Assembly: GCA_021160885.1 (NCBI GenBank)
Contig: JAGHBR010000055.1
Span: 1-7,755 of the forward strand
DNA length: 7,755 nt
Direction: 5' to 3'
Source of the DNA: Caldisericaceae bacterium
Lineage (GTDB): Bacteria; Calditrichota; Calditrichia; Calditrichales; Calditrichaceae
The translations under genes were made by a program, and so were the position numbers. Shown here in pieces: positions 1 to 6,635 of the stretch; positions within the stretch are counted from its first letter, which is position 1; each line of letters starts with the position of its first letter. Under the pieces are notes generated by a model. It saw only the letters and a list, made by a program, of their open reading frames with translations, was not told the DNA's origin and ran no database searches.

Positions 1-48
1 ATCTTTCAAAGAAATTATTCCAATTTTTCCCAAAACCAATTTTTATCT

Positions 49-1185
49 TTATTTTGAGCCGAATTTAAATACTGTCACCGTATGGTAGGTCTCTCCCGGT
101 TTTAAAATAGTGGACGGGAAATTGGGATGATTAGGCGAATCGGGAAAATGTTGGGTTTCCAATACCAGACCATAACGATGTTTGTAAACAATACCTTTTT
201 TACCGGCAATACTACCATCTAAAAAATTGCCAGAATAGAACTGTACTCCCGATTGATCTGTAAACATCTCCATGAAGCGTCCCGTTGTTGGCTCATAAAC
301 TGAAAGCTGAAGTTTTACCGTTCTGTCCCAGTCATTCAACACCCAACAATGATCGTATCCCTCGCCAAACTTTAGTTGCTCGTCGTCCACATTAATGCGG
401 GCACCAATTGCTGTAGGCTGACGAAAATCAAACGGTGTACCTTCAACTGGACGAAGTTCTCCGGTGGGAATCAGTGTACTATCTACCGGTAGAAAGCGAT
501 CCGCATTAATCCACAATTGATGATTCAATACGTCGGTTTTACAACCCGTAAAATTAAAGTAACTGTGATTGGTTAGATTAACAGGTGTTGGTTTATCCGT
601 AGTAGCTGTGTATTCCATTTTTAACTCATTCTCGTTACTCAACGTGTAAACCACTTTCACATTCAAATTGCCGGGATAGCCCTCTTCGCCATCTTTGCTC
701 AAATAGGTCAATTCTAAGCCTACAGTACTGTCCGTTTTAACAGGTTTGGCCTGCCACAACACTTTGTCAAATCCTTTTATCCCGCCGTGTAAATGATTCA
801 CTCCGTTGTTAGTAGCCAGTTTGTATTCCACGCCATTTAAAGTGAATCGGCCCCGTGCAATGCGATTGCCATAGCGGCCAATTATAGCCCCGAAATAAGG
901 ACTATTGTTTACATATTGTTCCAAAGAATCATAACCTAAAACCACGTCTTCGTACCTGCCATTTCGATCTGGGGCAGTTAATGTTTGTATGATTCCGCCG
1001 TAATTGGTAATCTTAACGACCATTCCTTTAGCATTGGTTAGAGTGTACAAATCGGCCTGTTTTCCATCAACCATTCCAAACTTCTCCTTTTTAATGGTTA
1101 GCGTTTTGTGTTCTGTAGTACAAGAAATATTCAACAAAACGAGGCACAACAAACTTATGGCCAGAATCCATCGAAGAAATTTCAT
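49..1185 (-). CDS. galM: Aldose 1-epimerase (mutarotase), lipoprotein form
   Basis: It interconverts the alpha and beta anomers of free aldoses such as galactose, glucose or arabinose. The 378-residue protein matches the GalM family throughout: GRYGNRIARG at 103-112, HLHGG at 131-135 (H133 substrate-binding), NLTNHSYFNF at 203-212 with H207 as the expected catalytic acid, GYDHCW at 276-281 (D278 sugar-binding), and LVLETQHFPDSPNHPNFPST at 340-359 with E343 as the expected catalytic base. All key residues are present. Unlike cytoplasmic GalM, it starts with a signal peptide ending in LLNISC, so C22 is the likely lipidated residue; N at the -3 position is not ideal for a lipobox. The ATG is supported by AAAGGAAG six bases upstream and by the signal peptide. 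It is the last gene visible in the operon, 36 bp after the esterase. Its location outside the cytoplasm is inferred and suggests it acts on sugars released by the neighbouring hydrolases. Family confidence is very high; the exact sugar is unknown. Confidence 0.94.
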   Translation of the reverse strand: MKFLRWILAISLLCLVLLNISCTTEHKTLTIKKEKFGMVDGKQADLYTLTNAKGMVVKITNYGGIIQTLTAPDRNGRYEDVVLGYDSLEQYVNNSPYFGAIIGRYGNRIARGRFTLNGVEYKLATNNGVNHLHGGIKGFDKVLWQAKPVKTDSTVGLELTYLSKDGEEGYPGNLNVKVVYTLSNENELKMEYTATTDKPTPVNLTNHSYFNFTGCKTDVLNHQLWINADRFLPVDSTLIPTGELRPVEGTPFDFRQPTAIGARINVDDEQLKFGEGYDHCWVLNDWDRTVKLQLSVYEPTTGRFMEMFTDQSGVQFYSGNFLDGSIAGKKGIVYKHRYGLVLETQHFPDSPNHPNFPSTILKPGETYHTVTVFKFGSK

Positions 1186-1191
1186 GGCACA

Positions 1192-1199
1192 CTTCCTTT
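1192..1199 (-). promoter_or_regulatory. Ribosome binding site of the mutarotase gene
   Basis: AAAGGAAG lies six bases before the ATG at 1185, in the 36-bp gap after the esterase stop codon. It fixes the start that gives a complete lipoprotein signal peptide. Seen directly in the sequence. Confidence 0.75.
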
Positions 1200-1221
1200 C
1201 TATTTATTTCTTAGTAAAAAT

Positions 1222-2052
1222 TCACTTCGGCATTTTATTTTTCATCTTCTTGAAAAAGAGTAAATGATATTCCAGCGCGTTTGTCAAATAATCCCAGGTG
1301 TGCGTACCCGGACGTTCGATGTAATCATGATCCACCTGGGCCTTGAGCAACTTCTGGTGTAAATGACGATTGATGTCCACAAAAAAATCATCGACTCCAC
1401 AATCCAGCATTAAAGCCAGATTCGCATTTTTTAACATGGGAACGTTAAAGAGAACGGAATGATCTTTCCAGCGTTGTTCAAATTGATCAATTGGCCCTAA
1501 TCGATCCGGTTTGCCCCAGCGTTCTGGCCAGAACGTCAAATCCACGCCCCCACTCATGCTGGAAGCCGCGTAAAATAATGAAGCATGCCTCATGGCCAGA
1601 TACAAAGCTCCGTGTCCGCCCATGCTTAGCCCCGTAATGGCTCTACCTTCTTTAGCTTTAATGGACCGGTAATGACCATCAATGTAAGGAATCACTTCTT
1701 TGATGATGTGCGTTTCGTACTGACTGGCGGGATCAATCGGACTGTCTAAATACCAGCTATCGTAACCGCCGTCAGGACAGACTAAAATAAAACCGTAGCG
1801 ATCGGCTAAAGCGGGCAAATTAACATGTGCCGGCCAATCTTTGTAGCTGCCGCTGTGTCCGTGTAGCAAATAAACCACGCTAAAAGTCTGATCCGAATTC
1901 TGGTACGCATCCGGTAAGACAATCACCGCAGAAATGGTTTTGTGCATTGAAGGACTGTTAATACGCAGGGTGTCTAACGTTCCTGCAAAACTGTTACCAA
2001 GAAATAGAACCGCAATAATGAGTGCTACAAATCTAAAAAAACGAGTGGTCAT
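1222..2052 (-). CDS. Secreted alpha/beta-hydrolase esterase (esterase D / feruloyl or acetyl-xylan esterase-like)
   Basis: A 276-residue protein of the putative esterase family (PF00756-type), which includes S-formylglutathione hydrolase, feruloyl and acetyl-xylan esterases and antigen 85. The nucleophile is S143 in GLSMGGHG (141-148). The acid is probably D222 in CGVDDFF and the histidine is H251 in PGTHTWDYL, giving a complete catalytic triad. YLLHGHSGSY (61-70) matches the oxyanion-hole strand-loop. Residues 1-23 form a type I signal peptide with likely cleavage after SFA, so the enzyme is periplasmic or secreted and not a cytosolic formaldehyde-detoxifying enzyme. It lies 28 bp after the GH2 gene and 36 bp before the mutarotase gene. 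That context favours removal of acetyl or hydroxycinnamoyl groups from glycans. Substrate is inferred from neighbours only. The length is typical for a single-domain member, and no carbohydrate-binding module is attached. Confidence 0.9.
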   Translation of the reverse strand: MTTRFFRFVALIIAVLFLGNSFAGTLDTLRINSPSMHKTISAVIVLPDAYQNSDQTFSVVYLLHGHSGSYKDWPAHVNLPALADRYGFILVCPDGGYDSWYLDSPIDPASQYETHIIKEVIPYIDGHYRSIKAKEGRAITGLSMGGHGALYLAMRHASLFYAASSMSGGVDLTFWPERWGKPDRLGPIDQFEQRWKDHSVLFNVPMLKNANLALMLDCGVDDFFVDINRHLHQKLLKAQVDHDYIERPGTHTWDYLTNALEYHLLFFKKMKNKMPK

Positions 2053-2060
2053 TTTGAGTT

Positions 2061-2068
2061 TTCCTCTT
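2061..2068 (-). promoter_or_regulatory. Ribosome binding site of the esterase gene
   Basis: AAGAGGAA lies eight bases before the ATG at 2052, within the 28-bp gap after the GH2 stop codon. It supports the start that gives the full signal peptide. Confidence 0.7.
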
Positions 2069-2080
2069 GTTTAAAATCAA

Positions 2081-4543
2081 TTAATGAAACAGAACACGAG
2101 CTGGAATGACCTGCTTGGGCACATTGGGTCCCTGCCAGCGGACAACCAATCCTTCGTCCACGGCGCCTTCAAAGAAAATTACCTCAATTTTGTGCAGACC
2201 TTTTTTGAGCGCCACCTGACCGCTTTTTTCGTTCATGCCGTGCAAACCATCGTTGTTGACAATTTCTTTGCCGCCAATGAACAATTTGCTGCCGTCGTCC
2301 GATTCGGTAAAAAAAGTGTAAATGCCGTCTTGTGGCGCGTTAATGTAGCCCACAAAACGCAAGCCAAAAAAATCGCTGCGTTGGCTTTTTGACAAATCAA
2401 ACTGTTCGGTGATGCCCTGGGCCACGGGTTGCAATTGGCTAAAATCTGGAAGCATTTCCCACCTCCCTTCAAAATAGGCGTACTTTAAACCTGGTTTTAC
2501 CTGGTCCAAAGTAATGTCCGGTTGGCGAAGAGTGGTTTTCTGGTAATGCTCACTAAACACACCACTCATGCGACCATCGCTGGCAAACGAACGCGCCCGC
2601 ACGGTTGCCGTTTGGGTGAGCGCAATGGGCCCGGTGTACAACGTTGAATGCTCCGTAGGCTCGCTGCCATCTAATGTGTAACGAATGGCTTCGCCCTTGC
2701 GATTTTTTAAGGTAACGACAATTTGATCTAAAAAAATGGAGCTGAGTGGCTGAAATTGCGGAATGGAAACCATTTTGTCCTGAATGAAATTGCGGGCTTC
2801 CGCGTAATCGATTTTACACACCTGACGATCGTAGGTTAAAATGCCATTGGTTTCGGTTTCCACATCGGTAATTTGCGTGTAAACGGCTGCGCTTAAACCT
2901 GGATTTTGCTTAAAGCGCCAGACTTTGTCAAACAGTTCCTCAAAGCGTTTTTTGTAAGCCGCGCGGTCTTCAAACTTTTGGTAACCCCAGTTTTTGCTTG
3001 TCCACAAGTGGCCAGGAATGGGTAGGCCCAGTCCGCCAAATTCGCCTAAAACAGCGGCACGTTTTTCTTCCGGTTGTGGAGAACCCGGCCCGGGGTAAAC
3101 TTGAATGTCCACCACGTCGCCAATGCCCTTGTCCACCCAGCCGCTGGCATTGTCCACCAGTCGTGAAGGATCCATTTGGCGTACAAACTGAACAAACCGT
3201 TCGGTGTCAAATTGACCCCAGCCTTCATTAAACACCACCCACATGTAAATTGAAGGGAAATTGTACAGTTCTTTAATCATCTCTTTTAACTCGGTTTCGA
3301 ATTGGGCGTCGGTTTGTGGCGTGCGTTTCTTTTCAAAATCTTTAGGATTAACACTGGGCATGTCCTGCCAGACCAGCATGCCTAATTTGTCGCACCAGTA
3401 GTACCAGCGATCGGGTTCGCGTTTGGCGTGTTTGCGAATCATATTAAAGCCCAACTTTTTGGCCGCTTCAATGTCAAATTTCAACGCCTCATCTGTAGGT
3501 GCGGTGTACAAACCATCGGGCCAGTAGCCTTGATCCAATGGCCCAACCTGAAACAACGGCTTATTGTTCAAAAATAACCGTGTAACCCCATTTTCGTCTT
3601 TGCCTAAATGCACTTTGCGCATGGCAAAATAGCTTTCCACCTCGTCCTGCTTTTTTCCCTGATCCCACAACTCAATGGTCAGGCGGTACAAAACTGGATT
3701 TTCCGGGCTCCACAACTGGGCGCCCTGTGCGGGCAAATCAAACGTCTGACCTAACACACCTTCGGCAAAGCTCACCTTTTGGCCCTGATCGTAAGCAAAA
3801 ACACGTACCTTGTTACCTGACGTGGCATTTTGACCAAAGGCTTTCACGTGCAACACCTTTCGATCCACATTGGGCACCAGCTCCAGACGTGTGAGGTGCA
3901 CCTTGTTAACGGGTTCTAACCACACGGTTTGCCAGATGCCCGTTACTGAAGTGTAAAAAATGCCTCCTGGCTGATCGACTTGCTTACCACGCGGGTAATT
4001 ACCGTCGTCGGTTGGATCAAACACGCCAACCAGCAACTCGTTGGTGCCTTGCTTTAGAAAGGGCGTAATGTCAAAAGAAAAATGATCGTAACCGCCACGG
4101 TGCTTGCCCACTTTTTGCCCATTTATGTAAACCACAGCCTGCCAATCCACCGCGCCGAAGTGCAACAGAATATTTTTCTCTGACCAGTCTTCAGGCAGTT
4201 TAAAAACCCTGCGGTACCAGGCATGTTTTGTTTTTTCCTGCACACCGGACAAAGCCGATTCAATGGGAAACGGAACCAAAATTTGCCTGGATAATGTTTT
4301 TCCCGTTGGCGGCTGGCCGAGATTGTCGCACAACTCAATTTGCCACAGACCGTTCAAATTTTTCCACAAAGGACGTATCATTTGTGGTCGGGGGTACTCT
4401 GGCCAAGGATGTTCAGATGAAACTTCCGCTGCCCAACGTGTTTTTAAAGCAACATTTTGTTCAGAACCTGTCTGCTGTTTGGAACAATCGTTAAAAAACA
4501 AAAGGCCAATTAACACCAGAATGTAAAGGCTAAACTTCACCAT
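2081..4543 (-). CDS. Family 2 glycoside hydrolase with CHB_HEX_C-like and PA14 domains, probable lipoprotein
   Basis: An 820-residue exo-acting glycosidase of the beta-galactosidase/beta-glucuronidase superfamily (GH2). Domain order: signal peptide ending near C20; jelly-roll sugar-binding domain about 55-210 (WYRRVF, VYINGQKVGKHRGGYDHFSFDIT); immunoglobulin-like sandwich about 212-310; TIM barrel about 315-590; a chitobiase C-terminal-like beta domain about 598-668 (YTLDGSEPT, LYTGPI, ATVRARSF); and a PA14 domain about 680-818 (GLKYAYFEG, TESDDGSKLFIGGKEIVNNDG). The expected acid/base is E440 in FNEGWGQF and the nucleophile is E501 in LGEFGG, so the enzyme looks active. It lacks the usual NRHEHHP motif and has QVGPLDQGYWPDGLYTAP (332-349) and MIRKHAKREP (368-377) instead, which marks a distinct clade with unassigned specificity. 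The lipobox FNDC is poor, so lipidation at C20 is uncertain. An SD-like site follows the previous stop codon directly. PA14 suggests binding to glycan. Confidence 0.93.
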   Translation of the reverse strand: MVKFSLYILVLIGLLFFNDCSKQQTGSEQNVALKTRWAAEVSSEHPWPEYPRPQMIRPLWKNLNGLWQIELCDNLGQPPTGKTLSRQILVPFPIESALSGVQEKTKHAWYRRVFKLPEDWSEKNILLHFGAVDWQAVVYINGQKVGKHRGGYDHFSFDITPFLKQGTNELLVGVFDPTDDGNYPRGKQVDQPGGIFYTSVTGIWQTVWLEPVNKVHLTRLELVPNVDRKVLHVKAFGQNATSGNKVRVFAYDQGQKVSFAEGVLGQTFDLPAQGAQLWSPENPVLYRLTIELWDQGKKQDEVESYFAMRKVHLGKDENGVTRLFLNNKPLFQVGPLDQGYWPDGLYTAPTDEALKFDIEAAKKLGFNMIRKHAKREPDRWYYWCDKLGMLVWQDMPSVNPKDFEKKRTPQTDAQFETELKEMIKELYNFPSIYMWVVFNEGWGQFDTERFVQFVRQMDPSRLVDNASGWVDKGIGDVVDIQVYPGPGSPQPEEKRAAVLGEFGGLGLPIPGHLWTSKNWGYQKFEDRAAYKKRFEELFDKVWRFKQNPGLSAAVYTQITDVETETNGILTYDRQVCKIDYAEARNFIQDKMVSIPQFQPLSSIFLDQIVVTLKNRKGEAIRYTLDGSEPTEHSTLYTGPIALTQTATVRARSFASDGRMSGVFSEHYQKTTLRQPDITLDQVKPGLKYAYFEGRWEMLPDFSQLQPVAQGITEQFDLSKSQRSDFFGLRFVGYINAPQDGIYTFFTESDDGSKLFIGGKEIVNNDGLHGMNEKSGQVALKKGLHKIEVIFFEGAVDEGLVVRWQGPNVPKQVIPARVLFH

Positions 4544-4550
4544 AAAACAT

Positions 4551-4556
4551 TCCTCT
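4551..4556 (-). promoter_or_regulatory. Ribosome binding site of the GH2 gene, directly after the preceding stop
   Basis: AGAGGA follows the TAA stop of the propeller gene (4557-4559) without a spacer, and sits seven bases before the GH2 ATG. Only 13 bp separate the genes. A ribosome finishing the upstream gene is therefore placed on this site, which suggests coupled translation. Confidence 0.72.
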
Positions 4557-6635
4557 TTATTTAATCACTACCAATTTTTTAACTTGCACACAATTGCCCA
4601 CCATTAAGCGGCAAAAATAAACACCTGAAGGCGCCGAATGTTGCTCAGGCCATTGTTGTTCGTAACAGCCGGCATTTTGAAAAGAGTTTAACAAAACATT
4701 TACCTTGCGACCTAAGTAATCGTAAACTTCTAACAAAACCCTATCGGACTGATTTAAGGTGTACGTAATGCGCGTTGTGGTGTTAAAGGGATTGGGAAAA
4801 GTGCGGTAAAAATCAAAAGGGCGTTGCCCTTGTTTTGTTGACTTTCCTTTAGGCAAAGCGGTAGCCTCACCAACCAATTGAGCACACCACCAAGTAAATG
4901 GTTTTTGGCTTTCCCCTCCAGAAAACACTTCACAAAAGTCGATTGCGCCGCCATTTTGGTCATCCCGTAAAACAAGATGAAAGCCCCACCGTTTTTGTAA
5001 CTCAGGTTTACCGCCAATTTGCTGCCAAGGAATTTTTACTTCAAATTGGTAACCGGAATCGGGAGAGGTTTGATTCACCGTACCCAACAAATTAAAACGG
5101 GCCTTGACCTGCTCCGCAGCAAATGTTTTCCATTGCCCTTGTTCGTTTCCCTCACTGCACGTTACTCGTCCGTCAAGGGCCACCTGCAGCCGGTAAATTC
5201 CAGGTTGCGGCCGCTGGCTGTTTTTGTTGTGTAAATCAAAAAAAACAGTAAAGCCATCGTTTAAAGTCGGCTCGTCATCATCGGCCCACAAGGTAGAATC
5301 GCTACAGTAACCACCTAAAATTAAAGCCTCGGGTTGCCAAACCATTTTTAGCCACAACTGCGTGGAAGAGTAAGCTCCAATAAGTAATGAATCCGCCTGC
5401 TGCCAAATGGCTTCGTTTAGTCGTCCGTCCAAGGTAATGTTTTGAGCAAACAAAACTTGAGGTTCGGTTAAGACGTACCCGTCGATGGCATAAATTTCAC
5501 TGGCGCCCTCAGCAGAAAAATTGGTGGTACTGGTTAAAGCGGTTATGGTTTGTTCGTTTTTAACAAAAAGCGAATTCCACATGGCTGTGCGTTCAGGATG
5601 AATGCGAAATGGTTTTGATTTGCGGCTAAAATTTTTTGCTTGCTCATCACCAATGGCTGTAAACATGGCAACCTTTTTCCAATCGGGATTGCCATTGGGA
5701 TGCTGTCCTTCGGTTCCCTGGTAAGAGAGTAGAACCTCGCCAGAAGGAAGTTGCACCGAATACGGTGCGGCTCCAATTTCCCCATCGGGTATTTGAAAAG
5801 CAGGTTTTAAAGCCCGCCACCGCCGATGATTACCGGCGCGAACCGTTCCTGAATGCCAATTGTCTTCAAGAGAACTCCAAATAATGGTCGGTTTAAACTG
5901 ACCATCTCCCCAGCCATTATCTTCAATGGCCACAACAATGCCTTTTCCCTTTTGCAACAACAAAGGTACCGGCATGCCGTCTCGGTAACCTTCACGAAAG
6001 CTTACAGTCACGGTGTCGCTCCAACTAAAACCGTAATCGAAAGAGCGTAGCATGGTGATTTCTTGCTCATTTGAATTAGGGAAAGGAAATTCGTTAGCGA
6101 AGTACAATTGTACTTCGCCTGAAGGTAACTGCAATGGTGCAGGTTCCCAACAGCCATCGCTAAAAAGGTAGCTGGCGGTGTAAACGTGAGACCACGGAAT
6201 CCAGTGTTTTCCATGGTCCATGCTTAAAACCGTTTTAATAGCAAAACGTTTGCTCGGGTCTGCGTTACTTTTGGGCGGGCGTAGATTGTAAGCCAGCAAA
6301 ATGTACCCATTGTCCAATTGTACCAAATCCGGTACCGAAGGGCGAATGCCCTGTTCCATTTGAACCACCGTGACCGGCTCTGACCAACTTTGCCCTTCAT
6401 TGGAACTGCGCACCACTAACACCGAAACCATGAATTGCTCGCCGGTTTGAGTCCAATTTTCGAAAGCGCACAAAAGGTCGCCATTTTGCAAACGAATCAT
6501 GCGGGGATAAAAGGAATATTTACCGTAAATTTTTTGTAGAGTATTAAAATCCCAGGCAATTCTAATTCCTGGTTCAAAGGCAAGTAAATCGCTAAATAAT
6601 AATATTAAGATGGCAAAAAATCTGGCAACCACCAT
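4557..6635 (-). CDS. Secreted BNR/sialidase-fold glycosidase (GH93-like) with CBM9-like domain and T9SS sorting domain
   Basis: A 692-residue multidomain extracellular protein. Residues 1-19 are a signal peptide. Residues about 25-395 form a sialidase-superfamily beta-propeller with three Asp-box repeats (SSNEGQSW 77-84, SMDHGKHW 138-145, SFDYGFSW 198-205) and PRMIRLQNG, PSVPDLVQLDNG, EPAPLQLPSG and YSVQLPSG blade motifs. WEPAPLQLPSGEVQLYFANE (163-182), RDGMP (218-222) and IEDNGWG (237-243) recall GH93 exo-arabinanase-like proteins. E164 and E238 are candidate catalytic residues, with spacing close to the pair I recall for the Fusarium enzyme. Residues about 396-590 resemble a CBM9-like domain (LDGRLNEAIWQQA, DGFTVFFDLHN, FEVKIPW, WGFHLVLRDD). 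Residues 608-692 are a type IX secretion sorting domain (PNPFN 614-618, VYDYLGRKV, SGVYFCRL). The ATG abuts the upstream TAG. It may be annotated as exo-alpha-sialidase; a GH33 identity is not supported. The architecture is clear; the substrate is inferred. Confidence 0.88.
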   Translation of the reverse strand: MVVARFFAILILLFSDLLAFEPGIRIAWDFNTLQKIYGKYSFYPRMIRLQNGDLLCAFENWTQTGEQFMVSVLVVRSSNEGQSWSEPVTVVQMEQGIRPSVPDLVQLDNGYILLAYNLRPPKSNADPSKRFAIKTVLSMDHGKHWIPWSHVYTASYLFSDGCWEPAPLQLPSGEVQLYFANEFPFPNSNEQEITMLRSFDYGFSWSDTVTVSFREGYRDGMPVPLLLQKGKGIVVAIEDNGWGDGQFKPTIIWSSLEDNWHSGTVRAGNHRRWRALKPAFQIPDGEIGAAPYSVQLPSGEVLLSYQGTEGQHPNGNPDWKKVAMFTAIGDEQAKNFSRKSKPFRIHPERTAMWNSLFVKNEQTITALTSTTNFSAEGASEIYAIDGYVLTEPQVLFAQNITLDGRLNEAIWQQADSLLIGAYSSTQLWLKMVWQPEALILGGYCSDSTLWADDDEPTLNDGFTVFFDLHNKNSQRPQPGIYRLQVALDGRVTCSEGNEQGQWKTFAAEQVKARFNLLGTVNQTSPDSGYQFEVKIPWQQIGGKPELQKRWGFHLVLRDDQNGGAIDFCEVFSGGESQKPFTWWCAQLVGEATALPKGKSTKQGQRPFDFYRTFPNPFNTTTRITYTLNQSDRVLLEVYDYLGRKVNVLLNSFQNAGCYEQQWPEQHSAPSGVYFCRLMVGNCVQVKKLVVIK
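6097..6118. repeat. Perfect 22-bp palindrome inside the propeller coding sequence
   Basis: The half-site GCGAAGTACAA is followed directly by its exact reverse complement TTGTACTTCGC. It spans residues G173-A180 of the propeller enzyme, within the EVQLYF stretch. Seen directly. A perfect palindrome of this length is rare by chance (roughly 0.002 expected in a window this size under uniform base use), but the amino acid sequence constrains it and no function is shown. Confidence 0.9.

Noticed and set aside
1004..1267. 87-codon plus-strand reading frame across the mutarotase-esterase junction
   Set aside because: It is antisense to two well-supported genes, resembles no known family, and has no SD-like site in a plausible place. 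The hydrophobic runs arise from antisense signal-peptide sequence.
1222..2052. S-formylglutathione hydrolase (FrmB/EsD)
   Set aside because: The fold and triad match the superfamily, but a signal peptide and the glycan-locus context make a cytosolic formaldehyde-detoxification role unlikely.
2998..3231. Plus-strand and alternative-frame ORFs inside the GH2 and propeller genes
   Set aside because: They overlap well-supported coding sequence entirely, show low-complexity or odd composition, and match no known protein.
5821..5838. CGCCG...CGGCG inverted repeat in the propeller gene
   Set aside because: Five-base arms with an eight-base loop are expected by chance and the repeat lies within coding sequence.
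4557..6635. Naming the propeller enzyme a true sialidase (GH33)
   Set aside because: Asp boxes are shared across several propeller glycosidase families. I could not place the complete arginine triad with the Tyr/Glu pair of GH33, and the WEP and RDGMP motifs fit GH93-like proteins better.
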